DNA of 59,856 bases, from positions 1 through 59,856 of the forward strand of contig OMXI01000016.1 of NCBI GenBank assembly GCA_900314975.1, in the 5' to 3' direction. Under the pieces are notes generated by a model. It was not told where the DNA came from. It saw nothing but the letters and a program-made list of their open reading frames with translations, and did not search any database. Shown one piece after another: positions 50,622-59,708 of this stretch. Every line of letters starts with the position of its first letter. Positions within the stretch are counted from its first letter, which is position 1. This DNA comes from an uncultured Eubacteriales bacterium (GTDB taxonomy: Bacteria > Bacillota > Clostridia > Oscillospirales > Ruminococcaceae). The translations under genes were made by a program, and so were the position numbers.

Positions 50622-51206
50622 TTACACTTGCCCGCTTATGATAAGTTCTTTGGTAATCTCATAGCCTAAACCATATACTGTTGTTGCCCCGATCGTGAGG
50701 TATTCCGGGCGCTTATCTATCTTGTTATCATATTCGTCCCAATACGGATGATCATAACAGTATTTGTAAAAGCCGTAACTTGGAACATCGCCCAGATCCT
50801 CAATATGCATTATGTTTTTAAACCATCCTTTTGTCCACAATGCTCTTGAGATCATTTGCGGTTCAAGCAGAATATTCTCATAGTCCGGCGTAAAATCAAC
50901 TCTGTCAATACTGTCCGAATGGCTGTTGAAAATAAGAACAACGTACATATCGTCGCCGATCATATTTTTTATATGAGCATTCAAGACCACTCCGCAGTAA
51001 TACAGATCATTGACAGGCTTACAAACAAAAACATCACCTGTTTCGGGCAGAACATATGACTTTTTGATGTATTGCAATTTATAATGCTCACTTTCGCCAC
51101 GATCAAAGTGTCTGCTCAGATCGTCCAGTCTTTTTTGGATATCAGGCGCTAAGGCTTCATAGCGCTTTTTCCACGCTTGCGCCAATATGTTTCCTTCATT
51201 ATTCAT
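50622..51206 (-). CDS. Imm26-like immunity protein
   Basis: This protein of about 194 aa (start ATG 51206; an ATG at 51242 inside a repeat is possible). WKKRYEALAPDIQKRLDDLSRHFDRGESEHYKLQYIKKS, then GDVFVCKPVNDLYYCGVVLNAH and DDMYVVLIFNSH are typical of immunity protein 26 family members, which have a small beta-barrel. It would protect against a polymorphic toxin delivered by other cells. GAGGAG lies upstream of 51206. Its 5' end abuts repeat B at 51241. Confidence 0.65.
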   Translation of the reverse strand: MNNEGNILAQAWKKRYEALAPDIQKRLDDLSRHFDRGESEHYKLQYIKKSYVLPETGDVFVCKPVNDLYYCGVVLNAHIKNMIGDDMYVVLIFNSHSDSIDRVDFTPDYENILLEPQMISRALWTKGWFKNIMHIEDLGDVPSYGFYKYCYDHPYWDEYDNKIDKRPEYLTIGATTVYGLGYEITKELIISGQV

Positions 51207-51240
51207 CGCACGTAAAAAATCTCCTCGTGTAAATATCTTC

Positions 51241-51299
51241 ATCAACAGCAGCCCCGGACAAACGTTCAGTGTTTGGGGCTGCTTTTTGGTATGCATTGA
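51241..51299 (+). repeat. Terminator-like repeat (family B)
   Basis: ATCAACAGCAGCCCCGGACA, then GTTTGGGGCTGCTTTTTGGT. GCAGCCCC pairs with GGGGCTGC and is followed by TTTTT, so this copy is a good plus-strand terminator, although the neighbouring genes are on the minus strand. Confidence 0.75.
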
Positions 51300-51320
51300 G
51301 GAATCTGCCCTGTGTTTACA

Positions 51321-52517
51321 TCACCATGTTTGCCTCAGCAGAAAATCTATGATGTTAACGATCTCTATCCCGTTATCATTTCCGCCTGCAAGTCTGTCAT
51401 AACAAACAACATACTTGTGATAATGATCCTTTATCTCCATAAGGTTTGCAGTCTCTCTGTCGGAATCCTCGGGGATCTTTACACACACCTGAACATAGAT
51501 CCTCTCCTCACGCCTTTTGGCAATAAAGTCGATCTCTTTGTCTTTGTTCTTACCTATGAATACCTCGTATCCTCTGCGTTTCATTTCGAGGTACACCACA
51601 TTCTCCAGCATAGCAGAGAGCATCTTACTGTCAAAGCCCATCTGGCTGTATTTGAGTGAAATATCAGAAAGATAGTATTTTTCAAGTGTTTTAAGTACAG
51701 CCTTTCCTTGTATATCATAACGCTGACAGGGATAAATAATGAATGCCTCTTCAAGCCATTTGATATAATTATACACCGTTTCGACTGACAGACCTCTCTT
51801 TTCACTTTTCAGAAATCTGACAATGGTATTGGCTGAAAAAGTCTTGCCGACATTCTCGATAATGTACTTTACGACTCTGTCAAAAAGCTCTTTGTTTCTT
51901 ATCTTATGCCGCTTTGAAATATCCCTTATGATGACAGAAGAATAAATACCATCGACCACCTGATATGCCGTCCTAGGTTCAAAGCTGCTTATTGCAACGA
52001 CCGGGAATCCGCCGTATTTGATGTACTCATCAAACATATCCTTTCCGGCAGAGACATCCTTTCCCTTGAAATCAAGATACTCCCGCAGTGAAAGAGTGTA
52101 GGCAGATATTGAAACATAACGCCCTGTCAGATATGTTGAGATCTCACCGGACATAAGCTTTGAATTTGAGCCTGTCACATAAATGTCAACATCAGCATTT
52201 TCGAGAAGATCGTTGAGCACCTTTTCCCAGCCCTTGATCTCCTGCACCTCGTCGAGTATCAGATAGCATCTGCCCATACCTGATATTGCAGCCTTGATAT
52301 CACTATACATATCCTTTGCCGACATATCATCATATTCCATTTCGCTGTACCTGCGGACAATGATATTGTCGCCTGCAATACCTCTGGTGAGCAGTTCATC
52401 TCTGAACATTTCAAGGATAGTAGATTTGCCGCAGCGGCGCACACCAGAAATGATCTTTACAAGTGGTGTGTCGATGTACTTGAGTATTTCATTTACATAA
52501 TCCGGACGAAGTATCAT
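51321..52517 (-). CDS. AAA ATPase with DUF4143
   Basis: This 398-aa cytoplasmic protein has the N-terminal AAA_14 ATPase (Walker A SGVRRCGKST, about 21-30; Walker B YLILDEVQEIKGWE, about 91-104; TGSNSKLMSGEI sensor; TGRYVSI) followed by the DUF4143 C-terminus (YYLSDISLKYSQMG, then LENVVYLEMKRRGYEVFIGKNKDKEIDFIA with PD-(D/E)XK-like ending). These are common in anaerobes; the role is unknown, possibly DNA-related. The start is the ATG at 52517 after GGTGGGTG; the upstream frame lies in the promoter. Confidence 0.88.
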   Translation of the reverse strand: MILRPDYVNEILKYIDTPLVKIISGVRRCGKSTILEMFRDELLTRGIAGDNIIVRRYSEMEYDDMSAKDMYSDIKAAISGMGRCYLILDEVQEIKGWEKVLNDLLENADVDIYVTGSNSKLMSGEISTYLTGRYVSISAYTLSLREYLDFKGKDVSAGKDMFDEYIKYGGFPVVAISSFEPRTAYQVVDGIYSSVIIRDISKRHKIRNKELFDRVVKYIIENVGKTFSANTIVRFLKSEKRGLSVETVYNYIKWLEEAFIIYPCQRYDIQGKAVLKTLEKYYLSDISLKYSQMGFDSKMLSAMLENVVYLEMKRRGYEVFIGKNKDKEIDFIAKRREERIYVQVCVKIPEDSDRETANLMEIKDHYHKYVVCYDRLAGGNDNGIEIVNIIDFLLRQTW

Positions 52518-52544
52518 ATTATCACCCACCAAAAGTTTTTCTTC

Positions 52545-52573
52545 ATTATACCAAATAAGTTTCTCAAAGTCAA
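52545..52573 (-). promoter_or_regulatory. Sigma-A promoter of the DUF4143 gene
   Basis: On the minus strand TTGACT (52568-52573), 17 bases and TATAAT (52545-52550). Confidence 0.85.
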
Positions 52574-52769
52574 GAGTTTTTTCGATATACAAGTAAAAAG
52601 TATAATAATAAGCTGGTTTTTGGCACTGTATACAATTCAACTTATCTGCAAACCTTGGTTTCTCATATCTCATATTCTCTTAAAGATATAATGCCACCAC
52701 TTCAAGTACAAAAATTTGGACTTTTGAGTAATATTTCAAAAAAAAATACAAAAAAGCTCACAGTATTTG

Positions 52770-52836
52770 TTTACAACCGATTTTTCGTGTGCTATAATAA
52801 AGCTCACCCGAAAGGGAAAAACTTGCTTTTGGGTTT
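52770..52836 (+). promoter_or_regulatory. Promoter and hairpin leader of the 52919 gene
   Basis: TTTACA (52770-52775), 17 bases and TATAAT (52793-52798). In the leader ACCCGAAAG pairs with CTTTTGGGT (about 52807-52836), a stem with one G-T pair that may regulate or stabilise the mRNA. The start codon is 120 bases downstream of the -10 box. Confidence 0.7.
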
Positions 52837-52918
52837 ATTATGCCCTTTTGTCATACGGCGCCGCACATACCATTTATAGAATATAAGCAACGGTCTGAAA
52901 CAACAAGGAGGCTTTACT

Positions 52919-53254
52919 ATGGAAAAAGAAATTAGACTTATAAACGAAATCATCGCAAACGCCGTTATTCATGGCGGCGACTGGGGCGGCACATACGATT
53001 CTAACATCGAGAGCCTTGTGCTTGCCATAAACAACTGGCTCCGCGAAAAAGGCGTAAGGGACAAGTACCATGTTATCGAGCGCTCATACGTTCATACGCT
53101 TACATACAACCTTAAGTATCTCCGTCCCGGATTTGATACGAATGCGACTGGGATAAAAGATGAAAAGGGTTCTTTCATAGTGCCGCAGATAGTTCCTAAC
53201 GAAGTTAAACAGGAAAGAGAGCGTATCTGGGGCAACCTCGACTTGATACCCTGA
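52919..53254 (+). CDS. Small conserved-looking protein, unknown
   Basis: This 111-aa soluble protein: N-terminal helix MEKEIRLINEIIANAVIHGGDWGG, then ESLVLAINNWLREKGV and a C-terminal PQIVPNEVKQERERIW. No recognised domain and no signal peptide. AAGGAGG lies seven bases before the ATG. Followed by a frameshifted small lipoprotein gene 61 bases downstream. Confidence 0.65.
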   Translation: MEKEIRLINEIIANAVIHGGDWGGTYDSNIESLVLAINNWLREKGVRDKYHVIERSYVHTLTYNLKYLRPGFDTNATGIKDEKGSFIVPQIVPNEVKQERERIWGNLDLIP

Positions 53255-53315
53255 AAACTCTATCGGGCGATATACTATAATATACAATACAGAAATACAA
53301 ATGGGAGGAAAAAAT

Positions 53316-53581
53316 ATGAAAAAGAGATTGTTCAACATTTTTATCACTTTGTGTATGGCACTTTCCTTTGTATCGTGCGGCAGCAGCGATAACTCTGATG
53401 CTTCAAGCGAGACTGCTGCGACAACGACTGTTTCTGAAACCGACGTTACTACGGTTTCTTCCAATAAGGTCACATCGACCACGACCAAGCAGACAACAAC
53501 CGCTGCCGCCGATATGTAAAGCACAAAGGCGAATGGGTACTTATTTACGTAGACTCGTTTTTTGCAGACACCAAGAATTGA
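53316..53581 (+). pseudogene. Small lipoprotein gene with a frameshift
   Basis: ATG at 53316 after GGGAGG. It encodes a lipoprotein signal peptide (lipobox FVSC, Cys21) and a Thr/Ser-rich linker, stopping at TAA after AAADM (53517-53519). One frame over, the sequence continues as KHKGEWVLIYVDSFFADTKN to a TGA at 53581. This looks like the natural tail after loss of one base near 53517. The short product may still be made as a 67-aa linker-only lipoprotein. Confidence 0.6.
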
Positions 53582-53630
53582 AAGTTCAGCTGAACAAAAA
53601 GAAATTAAAAAACGAAAGGAAATGATTATT

Positions 53631-53903
53631 ATGAAAACTGCTAATCTTAAAGAAGCACTTAAACCATTTTTTGATAAGCTTGAGGTCAATAACCTCGATT
53701 TTAAGTTTGATGAAAAAACAAGCTCGTTTATATCCACAGATACATTCGGATACGAGGATTACGAGCTTGATCATTATATGGTTATCAAGGTCATCAATAA
53801 TGCAGGTACTATTTTTGTTGGTACTTCAGATGGCATTGAGTTCTTCCCGACTGATACACTTGGTCAGATAGGCTTTGACGGTTCCAAGTGGTTTAGGGTT
53901 TGA
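53631..53903 (+). CDS. Small soluble protein, unknown
   Basis: This 90-aa protein begins at the ATG at 53631, ten bases after AAAGGA (the ATG at 53622 is too close). Sequence: MKTANLKEALKPFFDKLEV, then beta-rich TSSFISTDTFGYEDYELDHYMVIKVINNAGTIFVG. No recognised family; no TM. It precedes the nucleotidyltransferase-like gene by 43 bases. Confidence 0.6.
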   Translation: MKTANLKEALKPFFDKLEVNNLDFKFDEKTSSFISTDTFGYEDYELDHYMVIKVINNAGTIFVGTSDGIEFFPTDTLGQIGFDGSKWFRV

Positions 53904-53946
53904 CCAAAACGGTGCATCGTTCAACAAAGCAGGAAAGGAAAATACT

Positions 53947-54282
53947 ATGAATAATACAGCAATAAAGACTAAGATAAATCCAACATTTCATAAGGCATAT
54001 GATATGATTTATAGCTATATAGACAAAAATCCTGATATTAAAAAAGCCGTTGTGTTCGGAACCGCTTTGTGTGTTGATGAACCTATGGATTTAAATGAAG
54101 AAATGCACATAGCAATTTATTTGAAGAATCCAACACCTGCTAAAATAGACACTATTTCCAGATATATTAATGATAATATAGCAGACGTTTGGGGTTGTAT
54201 GATTGACGATAAAAAATATGATGATTGTCCAATTTTAAAACAAACTATATCAAAAGGAGTTATTGTTTACGAAAAAAGATAG
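53947..54282 (+). CDS. Nucleotidyltransferase-like small protein
   Basis: This 111-aa protein. KAVVFGTALCVDEPMDLNEEMHIAIYLKN (about 33-61) resembles the minimal nucleotidyltransferase core (GS-x-a-r-G-x-a-x-x-x-S-D-x-D-hhh), but the second Ser is Thr-Ala and the Asp pair is replaced by Glu/His, so catalysis is doubtful. It may be a degenerate antitoxin-type nucleotidyltransferase. GGAAAGGA lies before the ATG at 53947; a longer upstream frame is less likely. Confidence 0.5.
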   Translation: MNNTAIKTKINPTFHKAYDMIYSYIDKNPDIKKAVVFGTALCVDEPMDLNEEMHIAIYLKNPTPAKIDTISRYINDNIADVWGCMIDDKKYDDCPILKQTISKGVIVYEKR

Positions 54283-54353
54283 CGATTCAAAACAACTCCA
54301 GGTGTTATTGGAGTGTTTATAAATCGTTTTCTTCACAAAATAGATAAAAACTA

Positions 54354-54382
54354 TTTACAGCTTGCAAATAATATGTTATAAT
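54354..54382 (+). promoter_or_regulatory. Sigma-A promoter of the DUF2779 nuclease gene
   Basis: TTTACA (54354-54359), 17 bases and TATAAT (54377-54382), then GGAGG before the ATG at 54423. Confidence 0.85.
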
Positions 54383-54422
54383 ATTACCAAAATGGAAAAT
54401 ATACAAATTCGGAGGTATAGCT

Positions 54423-55922
54423 ATGTTTTACTTTTCAAAATCAAAGTACTGTGATTTCTGCGACTGCCCGAAGCATGCGTGGCTGAACAGATATAAGCCC
54501 GAGGAATACTACATTGACGATGCGACAAAGGCTCGAATGGAAATGGGCAGCATCGTCGGAGACATTGCTATGGGCTATTTCGGCGACTATGTTGAGGTGT
54601 CGATGTATAATGGTGAAAGGCTCGACCTTAACAGAATGATAGAACGCACAAAGCAAGAGATAGCTAAAAACACTCCCGTTATCTGCGAGGCTTCGTTTGA
54701 ATACAACGGGCTTTACTGCGCCGTTGACATTCTGAAAAAAGAGAATGGCGGCTGGGCAATTTACGAGGTGAAAAGCTCCACCCACACCGATAAGCCGAGA
54801 TATATCAATGATGTCGCTTACCAGAAATATGTACTTGAAAAATGCGGCATAAACGTCACGGGAACATATGTGATGTGCCTTAACAATCAGTATATCTACG
54901 ACGGTAAGAACCTTGATATACAGCAGCTTTTCAGGTATGACGACGTGTCTGAAAGCGTTGCAAAAAAGCTTCCAGAGGTCGAGGTCGACCTTGAAAGAGC
55001 AAAGTCTTTTCTCGAAGATAAAAACGAGCCGGATATACCACTTGGTAAGCAATGCGGAAAACCAGGCGACTGCGCATACTGGGGATACTGCACAAGAAAT
55101 CTGCCCAAGCCGAATGTTTTTGACCTGTATGATACATATATGAAGAAAAAACTTGCCTTGTATAACAAGGGACTTGTCAGTATGGAATCACTTGAGGGTG
55201 AACCAACTATCACAGGCGAGATACAGAAAAGGCAGATAGACTTTGCTCTGCATGACAAAGGCACATACGTCAACAAAAAGGAAATATCGGTATTCCTCGA
55301 TACACTTTCCTACCCGCTTTATTTCCTCGACTTTGAGAGCGTTCAGCCTGCCGTTCCGAAATACGCAGGCACAAAGCCGTACACACAGGTGCCGTTTCAA
55401 TACTCACTGCACTACATAGAAAAAGAGGGCGGCGAGCTTAAGCACAAGGAGTTTCTTGCGCAGGCAGGCACAGACCCGCTGCGCGACATAGCCGAGGCGC
55501 TTTGCAGGGATATACCTGCCGACGCTTGTGTTACGGCATACAACAAAGGCTTTGAATGCACAAGGCTGAAAGCCCTTGCGGGATATTTCCCCGACCTTTC
55601 GGAACATCTGTTAAGCATATTCGATAACATCGTTGACCTGCTGACACCATTCCAGTCGGGCTGGTACTACAACAGAGAAATGGGCGGCAGCTTCTCGATA
55701 AAAAGCGTTCTGCCCGCACTATTCCCATGCGACCCCAGCCTTGACTATCACCGCCTTGAAGGCATACACAACGGCGGCGAGGCTATGAACGCCTTTCCCG
55801 CTATGGAAAAAATGAATGCCGAGGAGCTTAAGCAGACACGCAAAAACCTGCTCGAATACTGCAAGCTTGACACCTTTGCCATGGTAAAGGTCTGGGAAAA
55901 GCTTAGAGAGGCGGTGGAGTGA
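54423..55922 (+). CDS. DUF2779 protein: Cas4-like nuclease plus DEDD exonuclease domain
   Basis: This 499-aa protein. The N-terminal part (about 1-230) is Cas4/RecB-like: SKYCDFCDCPKHAWL with the first cluster cysteine, CAVDILKKENGGWAIYEVKSST (PD-(D/E)XK residues Asp near 100 and Glu-x-Lys near 115) and the late cysteines CGKPGDCAYWGYC. The C-terminal part (about 280-499) is the DUF2779 RNase H-like exonuclease: YFLDFESVQPAVP (motif I), YNKGFECTRLKALA (motif II) and LLEYCKLDTFAMVKVW (motif III). It probably degrades DNA ends. McrB follows after 72 bases. Confidence 0.85.
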   Translation: MFYFSKSKYCDFCDCPKHAWLNRYKPEEYYIDDATKARMEMGSIVGDIAMGYFGDYVEVSMYNGERLDLNRMIERTKQEIAKNTPVICEASFEYNGLYCAVDILKKENGGWAIYEVKSSTHTDKPRYINDVAYQKYVLEKCGINVTGTYVMCLNNQYIYDGKNLDIQQLFRYDDVSESVAKKLPEVEVDLERAKSFLEDKNEPDIPLGKQCGKPGDCAYWGYCTRNLPKPNVFDLYDTYMKKKLALYNKGLVSMESLEGEPTITGEIQKRQIDFALHDKGTYVNKKEISVFLDTLSYPLYFLDFESVQPAVPKYAGTKPYTQVPFQYSLHYIEKEGGELKHKEFLAQAGTDPLRDIAEALCRDIPADACVTAYNKGFECTRLKALAGYFPDLSEHLLSIFDNIVDLLTPFQSGWYYNREMGGSFSIKSVLPALFPCDPSLDYHRLEGIHNGGEAMNAFPAMEKMNAEELKQTRKNLLEYCKLDTFAMVKVWEKLREAVE

Positions 55923-55994
55923 ATACAAGACCACATTTGCTCAGGATACAATTCATCTATGTTATAATATCATTTTTTAGGAGGACAGATTATA

Positions 55995-58163
55995 ATGGAA
56001 ACAGATAAACTCAAACAATTATATGACGATTTCAGTAGGGAATTTAACGAAGGAACATATAAAAACGTAATGGCAAATTGGGAATACTACCGCCAAGAGA
56101 TCAAAAACGGAGAAGATTCCGCATTTGATGTCTGGGTCCAAAAAACAACAGAGAATAAAAATGGCAATCAAATACCGCATGATCCGCTTGCAAATTTTCT
56201 TATTTATAGCAATTCTGATGCTAAGTTTATTGCTAACCCAGGCAATATCTTTCCGCGACATTTACAAGTAATATTTGATGTAGAAAAAAACAAGTATAAA
56301 ATTTTCAATCCTAAAGAACAACTAGTTGACAAAGACAAAGCAATAGACGAATTCAAACGTGTACTCTATAAACATTTCAAAGACCTTATTGATTTCGAGA
56401 ATGTGGATTCAATAACTGATCCTCCTTATCTGTATATACGTCTCATGATAATACTTGAATCAATGCGTACAGAAAGCAAGTACTATAACTCTTTGGTATG
56501 GGCAGTACAAGACAAAGCAATAAACGACCTTGCAAAAATATTTGACATTAATGGCAGTGTCGAAAATAGCGGTTTCTTTAAGTTGAGTAACGAGGTTTAC
56601 GTTAAGGCGGCAGAAATTTTGCTGAGTAAAAAAGATGAGCAAGCACGCAAAAAAATGGAACCCAAAGAGATATTTAAGCTCAACAAGTTTCTTTGGGATA
56701 TTCAGACGGAGAAAAATCTAATAATCGGTTTGAATAAATTTTCAAACACCAATATTATTCTTCACGGCGCTCCCGGAACAGGTAAAACATACACCGTTGA
56801 TTACGAAATCAAAAAACTTCAGCTGAATGATCCGGAAAAATACTGTCTGTCAAAATTCATTCAGTTCCATCCGTCATACACCTATCAGGATTTCATCGAA
56901 GGAATTAAGCCTATGGGTATCAAGGACGGAAACCTTGACCTGCAGGTCGTAAACGGAAGCTTCAAAGATTTTTGTATCAAAGTAAGACATGAAAACGAAG
57001 AATACTATAAGAAAACGTATACTACCAATTCAAAACCCGATCCCAAAGATCCGGATCAATTCAAGGACTGGCCGCATCATTATTTCGTTGTAGATGAGAT
57101 AAATCGCGGAGATCTTTCAAACATCTTCGGCGAAACTTTTACATTGCTTGAATACCGTGATTATGATTTCTCCGAAGATTACTCCAATGTAAAAAAAGGC
57201 GCAAATCTCACCGAGACTACAATGTCGGCAGTTATCAAAAAAATGATAACTGACCCTCAGAATACCGCACAATTAACGGAAGAACTAACGGAAGAACTTG
57301 TATACAAACAGATTGAAAACGGAGATGTGGTTTTCGGTATCCCGTTCAACATTCATTTTGTCGGCATGATGAACGATGTGGACAGAAGTATTGATTCCTT
57401 TGACCTTGCCCTGAGAAGGAGATTCAAATGGAAAGAGCTGTTCTGTGATACCACAATAGTCAGCATTAATCTCATCGAAAAAGGTTTCATAGAATATTAT
57501 GTTAAGCTTTATAAAGAGTACTGCGATAAGCTCAATAAATACATTTCGGATACTCTAAAGCTTGGAAAAAGCTATGAGATAGGCCACGCCTTTTTCCTGA
57601 AGATGACAAGTGTTGCCGACGTAAAAAAGCGCGTCATTACCAGTGATAATCTTAAGGACTTGTTTGACGATTATATCTCAGGAACGCTTAAAGAGTACTG
57701 CCGTATGGTATCATCAAGCGAGCTGGAAACAGACCAGCAGCTTAAAGATGCCAGAAAAATATTTACAGAACCAAATTTCGATAAAGAAAAACTAAAAAGA
57801 GAACTTGCTAACAAGGACAAGAAAAAGTACACAAATGAAAGAATCACGGAATACCTAAAAAAATGCAAGGCTCTAAACACAAAAGTGATGAACGAAATCA
57901 CCGAAGGCTTAGAATTGCTACCCTGCGATTCTTTCATACCCGACGATGAAGATGTTCTCAGTCCGGATGGCAGAGCAAAACTGTTCGAAAATAAGATAAA
58001 ACAACGACTAACCGATTTAATCCCGAAAGCTGAAAAAGAAAAAGAAGAAAGCTTGCTGGAAGATGCCAGAACAAAATTTGTGGGCACAGATGACAGTTCA
58101 AACAATGTTGAGGTGATGGCTGATGGCACCAAGAGCACCACAGATAAAAAAACTTATAACTGA
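55995..58163 (+). CDS. mcrB: McrB-like AAA+ GTPase, type IV restriction
   Basis: This 722-aa protein. The N-terminal 240 residues are the lineage-specific DNA-recognition region, with no sure domain. The AAA+ motor has Walker A GAPGTGKTYT (about 258-267), FIQFHPSYTYQDFIEGIKP, Walker B YFVVDEINRGDLSNIFGE (about 362-379) and the McrB signature MMNDVDRSIDSFDLALRRRF (about 457-476, in place of MNTADRS). McrBC cleaves DNA with modified cytosine, so it targets modified phage DNA. AGGAGG precedes the ATG; a TATAAT at 55963-55968 suggests its own weak promoter. The C-terminus is long and charged. Confidence 0.92.
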   Translation: METDKLKQLYDDFSREFNEGTYKNVMANWEYYRQEIKNGEDSAFDVWVQKTTENKNGNQIPHDPLANFLIYSNSDAKFIANPGNIFPRHLQVIFDVEKNKYKIFNPKEQLVDKDKAIDEFKRVLYKHFKDLIDFENVDSITDPPYLYIRLMIILESMRTESKYYNSLVWAVQDKAINDLAKIFDINGSVENSGFFKLSNEVYVKAAEILLSKKDEQARKKMEPKEIFKLNKFLWDIQTEKNLIIGLNKFSNTNIILHGAPGTGKTYTVDYEIKKLQLNDPEKYCLSKFIQFHPSYTYQDFIEGIKPMGIKDGNLDLQVVNGSFKDFCIKVRHENEEYYKKTYTTNSKPDPKDPDQFKDWPHHYFVVDEINRGDLSNIFGETFTLLEYRDYDFSEDYSNVKKGANLTETTMSAVIKKMITDPQNTAQLTEELTEELVYKQIENGDVVFGIPFNIHFVGMMNDVDRSIDSFDLALRRRFKWKELFCDTTIVSINLIEKGFIEYYVKLYKEYCDKLNKYISDTLKLGKSYEIGHAFFLKMTSVADVKKRVITSDNLKDLFDDYISGTLKEYCRMVSSSELETDQQLKDARKIFTEPNFDKEKLKRELANKDKKKYTNERITEYLKKCKALNTKVMNEITEGLELLPCDSFIPDDEDVLSPDGRAKLFENKIKQRLTDLIPKAEKEKEESLLEDARTKFVGTDDSSNNVEVMADGTKSTTDKKTYN

Positions 58164-59598
58164 GATCAATACTCAGTTTTACAGTTTCAAAAAGTCGCAG
58201 GACATTCTACTGAATAATACTGCATTTGCAAATCCAAATGCTGATAATAAAAAAAAGAAGGACTCATTAAACAAAAAATGTGAGGAAATCAGCAAAAGCC
58301 GTCTGCTTCCAATCGTCATTGGCACAAAAAATAGCCGATTTCTGCTGCAAGCTTTTCCAAGCTATGAAAAATTCCGCAGAAAAAAAGAGAAGGAAGAAGA
58401 AAGGACAGTATGCGGCATTGTATCTGAGTATGGCGAATATACTATCTCTACCAATCTTTACATAGGTGTCATAAATCTCGGCAACGGACTTCAGCTTGAA
58501 ATCCAGACAGGATACTCAAACATATTGCTCCAAAGAATGCTGAGATACTGTCTTGGTTACTATGCCGATACAAATATAACTGACAGTGCCAGTTCATCAC
58601 ACAGCATATATGCTCTGATGACGCAATTTATGTTCCTCGACTCTCTCAAAAAGGTATTTACTATTGCAATCCCAAAGAAGTACAACTACATTAAAGACAG
58701 AAGCTATAACATCCGAGGAAATATAGACATTCAGAACTTTGTCGCACGTGATCTGATTGCATTTGATAAAAAAATCAGCTACATATATCCTCAACGTGTG
58801 GAGATCAAACCAATAATAGATGTTCTTCATGAGGCTATCAAAAAATGCATAATAGACGGTGTGGGTGAACTAAGTCCTGATGCGAAAAGTTATGAACTTC
58901 AACTAAAAAGTTTGTCGTCCGGAAGGAAGCCTTCAAAAACAACTGTCAATAATATTCTTAAGGAAAAATGCCTAAACAATAGTCTGTATGATGCTTACAA
59001 ACGTCCCTTGCAGTTAGCTCAAATGCTGCTCAAAGATGAAGACCTTGACTACTCTGAAGACAGCAACAGACCAGGTACTGGAAGTCAGCTAATCGATGCG
59101 TCGTTCCTATGGGAATTGTATCTATATAATCTTATGAAACTTAATCTGAATGACAACTGGGAAATAAGCGCACAAAGCGAAATACATCTCTATGAAAATG
59201 CTTTTTTTTCTAAAACAAACTATCCGGATTTTGTTCTTAAAAACTCATCAAATGGGGATATATATATACTTGATGCAAAATTCAAGAAGATGAATTTTAA
59301 GCCCGAAGATGTGGATAACAAGGATCTTCAACAGTTGCATTCATATTCATATTATTACTATCTTCAATATGGAGATAGATTTAAAGGTGCAGGACTCATA
59401 TACCCCTCAAAAGAAGACTCCCCCGCTAATACTGAGCGATGTCGGTCAATTCTCGGGCTTGAAGACAGCTCAGCAAGATTCTGCATTTTTTCAATAAAGG
59501 ATGTAGATGTTTTAAAAAGCGAAAACATCGAAGAGCTGCGCCAAAATGAGCAAATATTCATTGATGATCTAGAGTCGTTTATAGAACCAAACAATTAG
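58123..59598 (+). CDS. mcrC: McrC-like nuclease subunit, type IV restriction
   Basis: This 491-aa protein overlaps mcrB by 41 bases (ATG at 58123, GAGGTGA eight bases upstream). The N-terminal part has YIGVINLGNGLQLEIQTGYSN and LLQRMLRYCLGYYAD, typical of McrBC 5-methylcytosine-type McrC. The C-terminal PD-(D/E)XK nuclease shows TNYPDFVLKN (Asp) and IYILDAKFKKM (Asp-x-Lys) around residues 365-390, then LQQLHSYSYYYYL. It supplies the DNA cleavage of the complex. Confidence 0.92.
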   Translation: MAPRAPQIKKLITEINTQFYSFKKSQDILLNNTAFANPNADNKKKKDSLNKKCEEISKSRLLPIVIGTKNSRFLLQAFPSYEKFRRKKEKEEERTVCGIVSEYGEYTISTNLYIGVINLGNGLQLEIQTGYSNILLQRMLRYCLGYYADTNITDSASSSHSIYALMTQFMFLDSLKKVFTIAIPKKYNYIKDRSYNIRGNIDIQNFVARDLIAFDKKISYIYPQRVEIKPIIDVLHEAIKKCIIDGVGELSPDAKSYELQLKSLSSGRKPSKTTVNNILKEKCLNNSLYDAYKRPLQLAQMLLKDEDLDYSEDSNRPGTGSQLIDASFLWELYLYNLMKLNLNDNWEISAQSEIHLYENAFFSKTNYPDFVLKNSSNGDIYILDAKFKKMNFKPEDVDNKDLQQLHSYSYYYYLQYGDRFKGAGLIYPSKEDSPANTERCRSILGLEDSSARFCIFSIKDVDVLKSENIEELRQNEQIFIDDLESFIEPNN

Positions 59599-59672
59599 TG
59601 TAATCTCAAATCAACAAAAAGAGCAAAATGAAGACTTAATCTTGTTCGAAAACAGTAATATAACAAAAACAA

Positions 59673-59708
59673 AGACAGCCCCGATCATTCGCGGCTGTCC
59701 TTTTTTAT
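59673..59708. terminator. Terminator between mcrC and the convergent edge gene
   Basis: GACAGCC (59673-59679) pairs with GGCTGTC (59693-59699) and is followed by CTTTTTTAT; an A-rich stretch on the left gives a weaker terminator for the minus strand. The minus-strand stop codon lies in the loop. Confidence 0.8.
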
